Both the position numbers and the translations under genes were made by a program. The notes beneath the pieces are model-generated. The model worked only from the letters and a program-made list of their open reading frames with translations. It did no database searches and was not told the DNA's origin. Below are positions 42,995-54,010 of a stretch of 64,000 nt of DNA, in pieces. The stretch comes from Ahaetulla prasina (taxonomy: Eukaryota > Chordata > Lepidosauria > Squamata > Colubridae). The stretch covers positions 70,330,723 through 70,394,722 of the forward strand of contig NC_080546.1 of NCBI RefSeq assembly GCF_028640845.1. The letters are read 5' to 3'. Position 1 is the first letter of the stretch; every line of letters starts with the position of its first letter.

Positions 42995-43287
42995 GTTGTT
43001 ATATTATATTATTATACTATATTATATTATATTATATTATATTATATTATATTTTATATTATATTATATTATATTATATTATATTATATTATATTATATA
43101 TTATATTATATTATATTATATTATATTATATTATATTATATTATTATATTATATTATTATATTATTATATTATTATATTATATTATAATATATTATATTA
43201 TATTATATTATTATATTATATTATATTATATTATATTATATTATAATATATTATATTATATTATATATTATATTATATTATATTACA
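42995..43287 (+). repeat. (ATATT)n microsatellite at CR1 tail
   Basis: Nearly 300 bp of ATATT units with a few ATT and AT interruptions, starting where the CR1 tail ends. The 'YYIIL' frame across it is an artefact. Confidence 0.95.
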
Positions 43288-43537
43288 TCTCATTTGTAAT
43301 ATCCAGCTTTAACCAACTAAGCTTTAGCAATAAGCAAAACGAGCTGGCTACACAAGGGGGTTGTTTGTTGTGGGGAGACAGAGTTGTTGTATCTGCAAGT
43401 TTACGTTCAAGAGTTCTTGAAATGTTGCATGAGGGGCACCCTGGCATAGTCTGCATGAAGGGACTTGCTAGCAGTTATGTTTGGTGGCCCCAGATTGATA
43501 CTTCTATTGAGGAGTGGATTGCTAAATACTCACCATG

Positions 43538-46233
43538 TTAATATTCTAACATTAGAACAGAGGGAGGAGCTGAATCGGCTGATAGCTACTGGAGAAATAG
43601 TGGAGGCAATTAAACAATTAAAAATGGGGAAAACCCCTGGTACAGATGGTCTTACAGCAACTTACTATAAAAAAACACAGGATGAAATATTAGGCCCACT
43701 TAAAGAATTATTTAATCAGATACAATTAGGAGTGGGAATACCCCTGTCATGGAAAACATCTTTTATTTCACTGATACCAAAAGAGGAGCAAGATTGCTCT
43801 AAACCTGGTAACTACAGGCCGATTTCACTTTTAAATAATGATTATAAGATTTTTGTAAAAATAATAGCAAATAGATTAATGTTAGTTTTACAACAAAGAA
43901 TTCATACTGATCAATCTGGTTTTATAAAAGGGAGGCAGATGAGGAATAATGTTAGACAGATTATTAATATATTGGAATATTTGGAAAAGAATACTTAAGC
44001 AGCACTTATTTTTTTGGATGCAGAGAAAGCCTTTGATCGATTGCATTGGGATTTTTTATTTAAATTAATAGAGAAAATGCAATTTGGAGATTGTTTTGTT
44101 AGAATAATTAAAGCGATTTATGGAGAGCAAACAGCACAGATTATAATAAATGGTAGCTTGACAGAAGTTATTAAGATTGCGAAAGGAACGAGACAGGGAT
44201 GTCCCTTATCACCATTATTGTTTGTTTTGACTCTGGAACCATTATTAGATAAAATACGAGAATTAACGAAAATAGAGGGAATTAAGATTAGACAATATGA
44301 GTATAAAGTTAGAGCTTTTGCAGATGATGTAGTGGTTACATTAACAAATCCTACAAATTCAGTAGATTTTTGTTGGAAGTAATTGATAAATATGGAAAGG
44401 TATCAGGATTTAAAATAAATCAGAATAAAACAAAAGTGATAATTAAAAATATGTCTATACAACAGAAACAAAAACTAGAGGAAATGACAGGATTTGAGGT
44501 AGTAAAAAAGGTTAAATACTTAGGGGTTTATATTAGCTCATCGAACAAGAAACTTTATAAGAATAATTATGACTTGCTATGGCAAAAAGTTCAGAATGAT
44601 ATGAGTGAATATGATATGGAAGAAATTGCAGTTATCCCTATTGGGAAGGATTGCGGCTATTAAAATGAATGTGCTACCTAGATTTTTGTTTCTGTTCCAG
44701 ATGATACCAATAATTAAAAAGGATAAAAATTTGGAAGATTGGCAGATTGGGATTAACAAATTTATATGGCAGGGTAAAAAGGCGAGGGTTAAAATGAAAA
44801 TAATACAGGACTCACGGGAAAGAGGTGGTTTAAGAATGCCTAACTTTAAATTATATTATGAAGCAGTAGCCCTTTCAGTAATAAGTGACTGGTTTAACTT
44901 AACAGAGGAAAGAATTTTGAATATAGAAGGTTATGACTTGTTATATGGATGGCATGCGTACTTATTTTATGAAAAAAAAGTGGATAGGGCTTTTAAGAAT
45001 CATGTGTTGAGAAGTGCTCTTTTGCGGGTCTGGAAAAAATATTCCTATAAATTAGAATACAAGATTCCTATATGGGTGAGCCCTAGACATGCAATAGAGA
45101 ATATAAATATAGAACAGAAACAGGAAATGATTACTTATAAAGAACTTTTGTATGCTGAAGGAGGTAGATTGCAATTAAAATCATTACAGGTATTAAATGA
45201 AGAAGGGAGGAATTATACTTGGTTTCAATATGGGCAAATAAGTGCTAGATGGAAAGAAGATCAAAAAATTGGTATAATGCAAAGGGAGGAAAATTTAATA
45301 AAGCAAATTAGAAATCAGACCCAGGAGCATATAAAGAGATTGTATAATGTGTTGCTTGAAATAGATTCGGAAAAGGATTTGGTAAAGGATTGTATGATAA
45401 AATGGGCACAGAATATTCAGGAACCAATAATGTTGGAAACATGGGAGAAAATTTGGGTTAGAAATGTTAAGTTTACACAAGCACAGAATTTAAGGGAAAA
45501 ATTTTATAAGATGTTTTATAGATGGCACTTAGATCCCAAAAAATTATCATGTATGTATCCTAATATCCAAGCGAAATGTTGGAGGTGTGATTGTGATGAC
45601 GCTACATATTTTCATATTTGGTGGACTTGCAAGAAAATTAAGGTCTTTTGGATAAGAATTTGGTGGATTATTCAAAATGTACTGAAGAAGAAGATAAAGT
45701 TCCTGCCACAATTTTTCCTTTTGGGAATTATAACGGATTGTACAGGGATTGAGACTAAATTGATTCTGAATTTAATAACAGCAGCAAGACTGTTGATTGG
45801 ACAATACTGGAAGAAAGAAGAGGTACCTACAATAGAAGAATGGATACTGAAAGTCATTAATTTGGCTGAGATGGCTAAAATCTCAGCGTTTTTAAAAGAC
45901 AATACGCAGGAAAGATATTTAATTGAATGGAAAAAATGGATTGATTATCTACAAAACAGATATCAGATTAAGAAATATCAGATTGCCTTTGAATAATTAG
46001 AAAGTTATTTTATGTAATGGGGAGGGGGTTGGGAGATGAAAAGCTTTGGATGTGGTTATTTGGATTGGAAGGGAAAATTTTATTCTATGTTTGGTTTATG
46101 TATAACAATACCTTGTGATTGACCCGGGAAGCCGGGGGGGGGGAAGGAGGGGGGAAGGGGTTTTTTTTGGGAGGGAGGGGGGAAAAGGGGGAAAATGTTT
46201 TTGTTTTTTAAAAGTCTTTCAATAAAAAAAAAA
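43538..46233 (+). mobile_element. L1 LINE, copy IV, 5'-truncated, 127-bp target duplication
   Basis: Begins inside ORF2 ('ttaatattctaac') and ends in a poly(A) at 46223-46233. The flanking 43411-43537 and 46234-46360 are both 127 bp and differ at about two positions, so they are a very long target-site duplication within integrase. The 3' UTR is only about 240 bp, with a strongly G-rich tract (46128-46195). Its 3' UTR differs from copies I, II and V, so it belongs to another L1 subfamily. Confidence 0.92.
43555..45996 (+). pseudogene. L1-IV ORF2 reverse transcriptase, three frames
   Basis: Pieces: 'GKTPGTDGLTATYY' (43630), 'NYRPISLLNNDYKIF' (43810), 'HTDQSGFIKGRQM' (43905), a TAA at 43996, 'FLDAEKAFDRLHW' (44009), 'GTRQGCPLSPLL' (44187) and FADD at 44317-44328, then frameshifts near 44375 and 44600. 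A 463-codon frame (44605-45996) carries the thumb, 'NIQAKCWRCDCDDATYFHIW' and the end. With one stop and two or three frameshifts it is the least damaged L1 reverse transcriptase in the window. Confidence 0.9.
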
Positions 46234-47462
46234 GAGTTCTTGAAATGTTGCATGAGGGGCACCCTGGCATAGTCTGCATGAAGGGTCTTGCTAGCAGTTA
46301 TGTTTGGTGGCCCCAGATTGATACTTCTATTGAGGAGTGGATTGCTAAATGCTCACCATGCCAAGAATCCAGACCTGCCCGCCCCCCCACAGCACCATTC
46401 AGAGAATGGGAACGCCCCCATAGCCCTTGGTCCCGCATCCACATCAATTTCGCTGAGCCATTCCATGGCCAAAATTTCCTCATAATTGTAGACACATTTT
46501 CAAAATGCTTGGAGGTGTTTCTCATGAAATCAATAACCACAGAATCCGTGGTCCGGATTCTCCGGCGACTTTTTGCCACACATGGTCTCCCAGACACCAT
46601 TGTCTCTGACAATGGTCCCCAATTCACATCATTACAGTTTGAGGGTTATTTGGCTGAATCGGGAATCCACCACGCATTGTCGGCTCCCTAAAAACCTACT
46701 ACAAATGGTCTTGCTGAAAGATTTGTAAGGTCCACTAAGGAACCCCTGGCCCGTTTGGGACCAGGCGACTGGCAAGAGAGAACAGACACCTTTCTAACCA
46801 CCCAACACGGAACGCCATGTCCGGCTACGGGCCTAAGCCCAGCTGAACTGCTCATGGGTCGTAAATTCAGATGTACCCTTGACCGCCTCCACCCCAACTA
46901 CTCGCCTGACGGGTTCCAGGGGGAAGGGGAGGGCTCAAGGCAATTCCAAATTGGCGATCAAATTTTTGCAAGAAACTACTCTGAAGGCCCAGCTTGGATA
47001 GCAGGCAAAATAACAGAAAAAACCAATCCCAAATCACACAAAGTAGACATGGGGAATGGCAGAATCGAAAGGAAACATGTTGATCAAATTCGAAAATGAA
47101 CAATACAAACAATTAAAGAGCCAGACCCTAAGTACAAGCCAATTGCTTCAACAGCTAACTCAAACCCGACAGGACCGGATGACTTACCTGATGTCTTCGG
47201 TGTCCAGCGTTGTTCCGGTCCGCTCACAAACTCCAACACCAACAAACCAGCCAGTAATACACAGAGGGTTGAAGAAACATCAGCCAATAATCCACAAAAC
47301 TGGGCCCCATTCGATGGGCTGGGAGGAACAGAAAGTTCCTCCGACCAGCACGCTTCCTCTGCCAAAACTGAACTGCACAGGTCATCTAGGCACCGGGAAC
47401 GCCCAGTGTACTTACGTGATTACATATGTTAAATATGCAAAAGAAAGTGCGAGGTGCATTCT

Positions 47463-47477
47463 GGGGGTGAGAAAGAG
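47463..47477 (+). promoter_or_regulatory. Gypsy C polypurine tract
   Basis: 'gggggtgagaaagag' lies directly before the 3' LTR start, the expected place for plus-strand priming. Confidence 0.65.
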
Positions 47478-47662
47478 TGTTGTGTATGTTCCTGTTGGTG
47501 TGGATTTCAAGCGGGAAGGCATCTGAATTCTATTGGTTGCCACCTGGCCCAGGTGTGTATAAAAGAAGGTCATCCTGCCTGCTTTGTTTGCTGAAGTCTC
47601 ACTCTAAATAAAAGAGCTATTGTCACTGGTCTGGTGTCCAGACTCCTCCATCCCCCAATCTA
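47478..47662 (+). repeat. Gypsy C 3' LTR
   Basis: Starts 'tgttgtgtatgttcct' and follows the 5' LTR to 'cccccaatcta'. The last three bases and the flank are lost where tandem-array sequence of gene copy 4 begins. Confidence 0.88.
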
Positions 47663-47689
47663 TCTGAGGAGTCCAGTAGTCCAGTAATC

Positions 47690-48709
47690 CCACTCAAAAA
47701 GTCTGGGCCTCTGATTGTGACGTCTTCCCCAGTTCCATTGGAGGTCAGGACGAAGGTTCAGCCTCCAGCGCTGGTGCTGCCCCATTTGGCCCAGAACACT
47801 ACTGTCAGGAGGCCTCCGAGGCCTCCTCAGACGGAGATCAAGCCTGGCCTGAAAGAGCCCCCTCCCTTGCCAAGGATGCCCGAGAGGGAAAGGCCTCAGG
47901 GGAGTAAACCCACTCCAGACGCCATCCTGCCTTCATATCTAGGTATATACGCTACAGAGCTGGGCTACCTATGGAACCAGCCTTGTCCTATCACATCAGC
48001 CCATCCCACACTACCAATCAATTAATCTATCTATCAGAACACAGCCGGAAGGGACCTTGAAGGTCTTCTATTCCAACCCCCTGCTCAGGCAGGAGTTCCT
48101 ACACCATTTCAAACAAGTGGCTGTCCAATCTCTTCTTAAAAGCCTCCAGTGAGGCCTGGAGACAAAAACATATAAAGAACGGTTACTCCTAGTCCTTCTT
48201 TTCATTAGACCTGGTGACATAACCAATCCCTGTAACCATCCCATAAGTCCCAAAGCGACTGTTCCAAGGGGAAACCAGTGAATTGTGTATTTTTTTCTTG
48301 AATCAGTCGATTTAGCCATCTCTGCTAAGCCAACCAACGTTTTCTTTTTATGTGCCTAGGCTGCTGCATGCAATACATGAAACTGGTTGTGGTGACTTCC
48401 AAACGAACCTAAGAAGTTTTCCTCGGTGCGTTTCAAAGTTCCCTCACTTGGAGCGGTGATTTTTTTTCCAGAAGCTCTGTCGCTGATCGGGGTTTGTTCT
48501 CCCGGTCGATCCTGGAAACCACTTGTTTTCTGGATTTCTTTTCAGGTCTCCGGGATCTGCAAGCTGATTGCGAAGCCTGGGTGGTTCAGGCTACAGCTGA
48601 CTCAATGGAAGAAATTTTTCGGCAGTGTGGCCATCGGATCAAGCCGGGTCTTATTAGGAGTCAACTCCTCTCCAAAGTCATCAGGAGGATCTGCGAGACC
48701 AAGCAATAA
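47690..48709 (+). pseudogene. Tandem-repeat gene, copy 4 (array fragment plus last exons)
   Basis: 47700-47925 is part of one unit ('VTSSPVPLEVRTKVQPPALV', 'PPPLPRMPERERPQGSKP'). A CR1 fragment and about 200 bp of intron follow. The intron ends in a good acceptor, 'gttttctttttatgtgcctag' at about 48340-48359. The 66-nt exon (48360-48425) has an in-frame TAA ('aacctaagaag') and a weak donor GTGCGT. The last exon (48546-48709) follows an intact 'ttcag' and reads 'LRDLQADCEAWVVQATADSM' to 'CETKQ'. The splice structure is original but the copy is dead because of the stop and the missing 5' part. Confidence 0.7.
48022..48155 (-). mobile_element. CR1 LINE 3' end
   Basis: Minus strand: 'gtgtaggaactcctgcctga', 'gggttggaatagaagacctt', then AGAT units. 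It lies in the intron of gene copy 4. Confidence 0.82.
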
Positions 48710-50075
48710 TAGTTTAATATAAGTAAAGAAGCTTTTAATAAATCCTCTACTCAGAACAAACACCCAAATTAAAGCATTCCTAATAGATAGTTGTCCTGCC
48801 TCTTCTGAAACCCATCCAGTGAAAAGTTGCCCACTATTTCTCTTTCCAGTGATTAATTATTTTTCCTAGAGTAAAATTTTTCCTAACTGGGATAGGAATA
48901 AACGATGACGGATAATAAGATAAAGTTTTTCCTAACCCTCAGATTGACTCTTGTTGGGTTTCAATAGTTGCACACGAGACTTGAGATGGTTGCATAAAGC
49001 AATCATTCACACATTTTTTATTCCCCTTCTTTTATACATGAAGCATTTGTATATCATGGTACGTAGAGAAAAGGCATATAGCGTGATGGGAAGGGCTGTT
49101 GTCACAGATGTGAGACATGAACTTAGGCTGAACCCTCTTCCAGACCACCCAGGCATGACCGAAAGTATAGAATATTTAGGAAAGAGGAATCAAAAAGCTA
49201 AAAATATGGTTCTTATGCTGATGTGCAGTGGAGCGTCAAGGATGATGTCCCATAACCTCTTGACCCATCTCTGAAGCAAGTCCTAATAGAATTATGAGAT
49301 GGGTCAAGATGGCCAGCTTGGTAACCATCTACTCTACACACAAGAGACACTTAGACACAGACTGTAGCCTCACACACACTCCTAAACGGTGCCTTTAAGT
49401 GGCAGTATGAAGGGTTATGGGCTCAATCTCACAACACTCACCCTATAGGGCTGCCCCAGATCTTGTCCCTGGTGGCAGATGGAAGATTGTGAATCCCACT
49501 ACTAACACCAGTTTCTGTGGAAAGAAACACAGGAACCAAAAAACCAATAATCCAGGCTCACTGCAGTTATTTATTTAGTGTCCATTGGAGGAATTTCCTT
49601 CCAGAAAATAGTGGGAGGAAATCCTACAGACAAAAGGATACTCATTTATACATTCCAGGAAAGGAAGGGAAAATTACAATGATACATATGCATGTTTCAT
49701 TTAATAGATGATGTAAGCATGAATATTCATAATTAGCAAGACTTGTTACCTCCCCATCCATGTACTGTTGCTACCATCAAGAAAGAGTTATTGTGTAAAT
49801 AAAAAGAAACCTCTGAGTTGCATTGCCACAGCAGTTTGGATGAAATACACTGAGAAATGAGGGCATCAACGTTGCTCCATACATGCCTTCTATATTTCTA
49901 TCTTGCTAACATGCTCTCATTTCTCCAAAAAAAATGTCTCCTGACAATCTTACACACACCCTTTATTTATTTCAAGAAAAATAGTTGGCCCACTCATGCA
50001 TGGAGAACAGCTTGGATCATTTTCTATATTTTGACTGTGGAACATGTTAAAAATTGATGCTTCGTTGTCCACATT
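48710..50075. other. Low-information stretch with a CR1 scrap
   Basis: 48760-48900 resembles a decayed minus-strand CR1 3' end ('gaaacccatccagtg', 'gattaattatttttcctaga'). The rest, including a 107-codon frame at 48951-49274, shows no recognised motif and no second copy in the window. Confidence 0.5.
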
Positions 50076-50365
50076 TCTACCTTTCTTCTGGTGAAGCTGC
50101 TCCTTTGTGTTCAGGTGGCCTAAGAAGGATAATGTAGCATAGATGAAGATGCAAACCAGCACACCAGCACTGGAGGCCAGGATGGAGAAAACCTGCACAG
50201 CCACCATGTATTTCCCTTTGGTGCTCAGGTAGGTCACAAAGTCACCCAGATGCAGACCAATTCAATGATCAGCTTGGTGTTGAACTAATGATTCTCCAGG
50301 AAAGCCACGTAAGAAGATGGAAGGAAGCCCATGTACTGATGAATGTGACAATGGCCCCATTGCAT
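50076..50365 (-). pseudogene. Vomeronasal type-2 receptor fragment (class C GPCR)
   Basis: On the minus strand '[20 protein letters not shown]' followed by '[12 protein letters not shown]' and '[12 protein letters not shown]' is the characteristic end of V2R pheromone receptors (loop before helix 7, helix 7 and tail). The upstream part (50365-50240) has decayed: a 'tgcaat' Cys-Asn motif and 'tgggcttcctt', 'gtggctttcctgg' resemble the helix 5-6 region, with frameshifts and stops. Only about 290 bp of the last exon remain and the usual stop after the Lys-rich tail is lost. V2R genes form large clusters in squamates. The fragment ends exactly where the gene-family upstream block begins. Confidence 0.8.
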
Positions 50366-50814
50366 TGCATTATGTTCTCATGTGGGACAGCTGATGTTAT
50401 GACCCAAGGGGCCTCTTTCTTCCCAAAATAATTTGGGAAGGATCCCCTTAATAACCCCCTTGATAACATTCACGATATCATGGGGAGGAAAGCTAGGGGT
50501 CACCTATGGAATGACCCAGTGTGATGGTGCCCCTCAACCTGCTAGATCTCAAAAGAACCTAACCAAGATTAAGGCTGATCAACTTTATACTTTGATTGGC
50601 TAAGTCTGTCACTGAGCTTGGTTTATTTATTTATTTTTTATTATGATCTATGAGATATGAGATATGGGCTATATGAGATATGATATACTGAAGTGGTGTA
50701 GGATTTCCTACCTGGGCAGGAATATAAAATATAGAATGGAATGGAATAAATATGAATATAAGGAAAAAAATATATATAAATAATATAATTATATATATAT
50801 ATATTTGAACAGAC
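50366..50814 (+). other. Third copy of the gene-family upstream segment, without promoter
   Basis: Starts within 'tatgttctcatgtgggacag', that is, upstream of the TATA region, and continues like 20610-21030, including 'cccttgataac' and a decayed GAATG tract (about 50735-50750). The TATA box and gene are replaced by the V2R fragment. An AT microsatellite lies at 50790-50800. Confidence 0.65.
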
Positions 50815-50998
50815 CTTGAAGGTCTTCTAGTCTAGCCCCCTGCTCAAGCAGGAGAACCTATAGCATTTCAGATAAGTGGCTGTATAGTTTCTTCTTAAAA
50901 ACCTTCAGTGATGAAGCACCCACGATTTCTGAGGCCAAGGTATTCCGCTGGTTAATTGATCTCACTGTTAGGAAATTTCTCCTTAATTCCACTCTAGG
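50815..50998 (-). mobile_element. CR1 LINE 3' end
   Basis: Paralogue of 21110-21275: minus strand 'aggttctcctgcttgagcag' and 'gctagactagaagacctt'. Confidence 0.82.
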
Positions 50999-51537
50999 GA
51001 TTCACTTAACAATGGTGGCAAGAAAGGTCATAAAATGGGGCAAAACTCACTTAAGAACCATCTCGCTTAGCAACATAAATTTTGGTCTTGATTGTGGTCG
51101 CAAGTCAAGGGTTACCTGCATTTTAGTTTTGTTGCAGATCATCCAGAATCTCTTCCTTTGTGAGATGGACAATCCTTTAACTTAGATGAATAAAGAAATA
51201 AAGTTTGTTTTGAAGTGTGTGATTTTTGTGATTCAATGCAGCTTCTGATTTCAGAGCTGCGTTTGCTCCAGTGGCTTTAAACACCAGCAGCTTTTTAATT
51301 TTAGTTTCTTGACCTCTTCAGCTTTGAACAACCTTCATGGCATCAGATCTCCCTACAATCAGTTTTGTACCTCACAATTCCTTCTTTGTTACGGGGTTAC
51401 AGGGTATATCGAGGTGTCTGCTGTTTCTCCAGAGATTTGATCTGCCATTCACTTGTTGGTCATTTTCTGGATTGGACAAAAGTAGTTTCATTACTGGAAG
51501 AGACTTTAGACATGAAATAAATGATAATAAGTCAAAC
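50999..51537 (+). other. Third copy of upstream segment with open frame
   Basis: Matches 21290-21800. The frame from 51337 ('MASDLPTISFVPHNSFFVTG') is open until it runs into the SINE. Also holds one of the repeats with the 'aagaaccatctcgcttagca' core. Confidence 0.6.
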
Positions 51538-51778
51538 CGTAGTAGCTCAGGCTGTTATAAGCCTGTTATTAGAAAACAGCAGCTTGCAATTACTGCAGGT
51601 TCAAGCCCAGCCCAAGGTTGACTCAGGCTTCCATCCTTTATAAAGTAGGTAAAATGAGGACCCAGATTGTTGGGGGGGCAATAAGTTGACTTTGTAAATA
51701 TACAAATAGAATGAGACTGTTGCCTTATACACTGTAACTTCTTAGGAAATAAATGAATTAAAAAAACAAAAAAAAACA
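51538..51778 (+). mobile_element. tRNA-derived SINE (Sauria-type)
   Basis: The head has an A-box-like 'tagctcaggctg' (51543) and a B-box 'ggttcaagccc' (51599). The body has 'gacccagattgttgg' and 'gcaataagttgactttgtaa', followed by an A-rich tail. The target is the same A/T-rich site that carries an L2 at 21801 and is empty at 36031-36058. Confidence 0.85.
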
Positions 51779-52510
51779 GAATATGAAATGGATCTTCAGA
51801 TCCCTCATCTGTTAGAGATATAGCATATTAATAATGTCTTTGGATATTTTGAATGCCTTCGCTGAACATAATTATCTGCTGTTTCCATGAGTCACAGCTA
51901 TTGTTTTAATCAGATGAACTTTGAACTGAGTAGAATTCTCCAATTATTTCAGAATAACAAGAGTTGGAAGGGGCCTTGCAGCTTCTAGTCCAATCCCTAG
52001 CTCAGGCAGGTGACCCTACAATCACCTCAGACAAATGGTTGTACAATCTCTTCTTAAAAGCTTCCAGTGTTGGAGTTTCAGCTTTAACTTCTGAAGGCAA
52101 GCTGTCCCACTGATTGAATGTTCTAACTGTCAGGAAATTTCTCCTTATTCTAGGTTGCTTCTCTCCTTGATTAGTTTCCATCCAATTAAGAAGAGATTAG
52201 ACAGCCACTTGTCTGAAATGGTATAGGATCTCCTATGCTTGCCCAGGGGCTGGACTAAAAGATCTCCAAGGTCCCCTCCAGTCAATTGGAGGGCTGATTT
52301 ACCACCAGCTTATCAGCTGACTTGTTACATGGAAACCACAGACAATTGCCGGCCATCAACACACCACTCAATAGGAAGGCACCACATAAAAATGAAGCCT
52401 AAAATAGCCTAAATTCCGGTAGAGAGAAGTTCCCTGAAGACGGGCTCCAGCATGGGTCCAAAAATCCAGAAGACTGACCCAGATCAGATCTTGTAACATT
52501 ATCCTGGGAC
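51779..52510. repeat. Paralogue of 25475-26240 with two CR1 ends
   Basis: CR1 3' ends at 51955-52190 (minus) and 52190-52290 (plus), then 'ggccatcaacacaccactca' and the sequence shared with 26085-26240. It continues the third copy of the upstream segment across the SINE. Confidence 0.8.
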
Positions 52511-52865
52511 TGCCAAAGGTTGTTCTTGCTGTCAAGCGATGGCAATTTCACTATCAGCTCTGGCAAAATCAGTGTCCCTGTCTGTTATCTCCCTTGATGC
52601 CATCAAAACACTACTTCAGCTCTAGTCAAGCAGTTGATTTTCCTGCTGAAGAGGCAAAGCAGCCCTTGCTGCTTTTATATCCTGTGGGTCCATGACTCAG
52701 CACTTTAGGCCTGACTTCTGTTGTTGTCTTGAAACCTAGGGTCCAGCCAACCTGGTGCCATTAGCGGTCAAGCATGGCCTAAGAGTCAGAGGCCTTTTAC
52801 CTTGCCTCTGGCTCCTGGGCTGAGCCAGATGCTCCTGAAGTAAGTCCTGATGGCCTTTCTTTAAG
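52511..52865. other. Unclassified stretch, possibly LTR-like
   Basis: Includes 'tttatatcctgtgggtccat' and 'gactcagcacttta', which resemble part of 60400-60450. No coding motif. It could be a scrap of the same LTR-like repeat. Confidence 0.35.
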
Positions 52866-54010
52866 TCACTTTGGCAGTAATGGCTCACACCCAACATTCC
52901 CCAGTCATACCAGCAATGAGTACAATGACCTAACACAAATAGATTTCACAGAAGATAATGCTGAAAAGGCCTTTCGCAAATCTCTATCTATTGGACCTGA
53001 TGGCCTATGTGCATACTTCTTAAAAATGCTTTCCACTAATATAGCAGAACCCCTAAGCATAATCTTTGAAAAAGCTTTCACGACCAGCTCCTTTCCCAAA
53101 CTTTGGTCACTAGCCACGGTCATCCCTGTCTTCAAAAAAGGAGAACTCAGCCTAGTTGAAAATTAAAATAATCTCTTTATGCGTCATAAAGTAATGGAAT
53201 CAATCATCAACCAATCCATTATCCTCCACCTAGAAACAAACAATTTGGTTTCAGAAAAAATTATCAGTGTATCTGGAGATGGTAGATTTTAATTTTAGAA
53301 GTTTGTTAAACTGAGCAAAAGCTTTACAAGGTAAAGCTGATGATTAATTAAAATCTACATCTTGAATTGGATAACAGTTCTCAAAGACAGCAAGTGGTCA
53401 AAATAGCAATGCTATTAAATCCTGTTCCTGTCAATGGGTTAAGGCAGCGTTCTTGGACCAACACTCTTCATATTATACATTAATGATCTGACCATATTGT
53501 AAGTAATTGTGTTCTCTTGGATGTTAAACTATTCTCAAATTACAGCTACCCTTCAAAAAGACCTTGACTTTGTGTCGGAATGGTCAAAAACTTGGCAACT
53601 CCAAATCTCAACCAGCAAATGCTCTGTCTTACACATTGGAAAAAAGAATCTGAACACTAAATACAAGCTTGATGGACATTACCTTGTAAATGACCCCCAC
53701 CCCGTTAAAGACCTTGGAGTTTAGACTTCCTGATTGGCTCCGTTGGCAATGGAGGTGATCTTTCTGGTCACCAACCTCTGGATCATGTTGGACTGCTAGG
53801 ACAGCGACAATCAGCTGTCCAGCAGTTCGGAAATCCCCCTCTTCGGGAGAAGAAGCGGTGGTGAGCAAAAAGAAGCAGAGGTAGAGCTTCCCTAGAGCTT
53901 CTGGAAGATACCAGGGGGCTCGAAGGGTTAAGCCCCCTCAAAACTTCAAAGTGCTCCAGATCTGAGGCTTTTTTCCTGCTCCGGCAGACCTAATTGCCGC
54001 GACCAACTTC

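Larger units (their letters stand above)
43291..47432 (+). pseudogene. Gypsy C integrase and pol C-terminus, split by L1
   Basis: The zinc-binding part with 'MLHEGHPGIVCMKGLASSYV' and 'CSPCQESRPARPP' occurs twice because the L1 target duplication spans it (43411-43537 and 46234-46360). The catalytic core follows: 'INFAEPFHGQNFLIIVDTFS', where Asp-to-Asn at 'HINF' may remove the first catalytic acid, and 'LPDTIVSDNGPQFTS' with the second. A stop falls after 'HHALSAP' (46689). The C-terminal 'LGPGDWQERTDTFLTTQHG', 'FQIGDQIFARNYSEGPAWIA' and a final 'RPVYLRDYIC' end at TAA 47430. It was inactivated before or by the L1. Confidence 0.85.
40267..47662 (+). mobile_element. Ty3/gypsy element, copy C (both LTRs, rearranged)
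   Basis: Flanked by LTRs of about 190 bp (40267-40455 and 47478-47662). Inside are gag, an inverted RT segment, RT tail and RNase H, a CR1 insertion, integrase split by an L1, and the pol C-terminus. The element without its insertions would be about 4 kb, short for a Ty3/gypsy because protease and the catalytic half of RT are missing. No target-site duplication is apparent. It lies between gene copies 3 and 4, in the position that copy A has in the left unit. Confidence 0.9.

Noticed and set aside
42996..43541. 181-codon Tyr/Ile-rich frame
   Set aside because: It is the (ATATT)n repeat read through into gypsy integrase.
48951..49274. 107-codon frame as a gene
   Set aside because: No domain, no paralogue and no splice or promoter context seen; likely a chance frame.
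51543..51615. tRNA gene
   Set aside because: A- and B-box-like motifs are present but no full cloverleaf with a usable anticodon arm is apparent, and a SINE body and A-rich tail follow.
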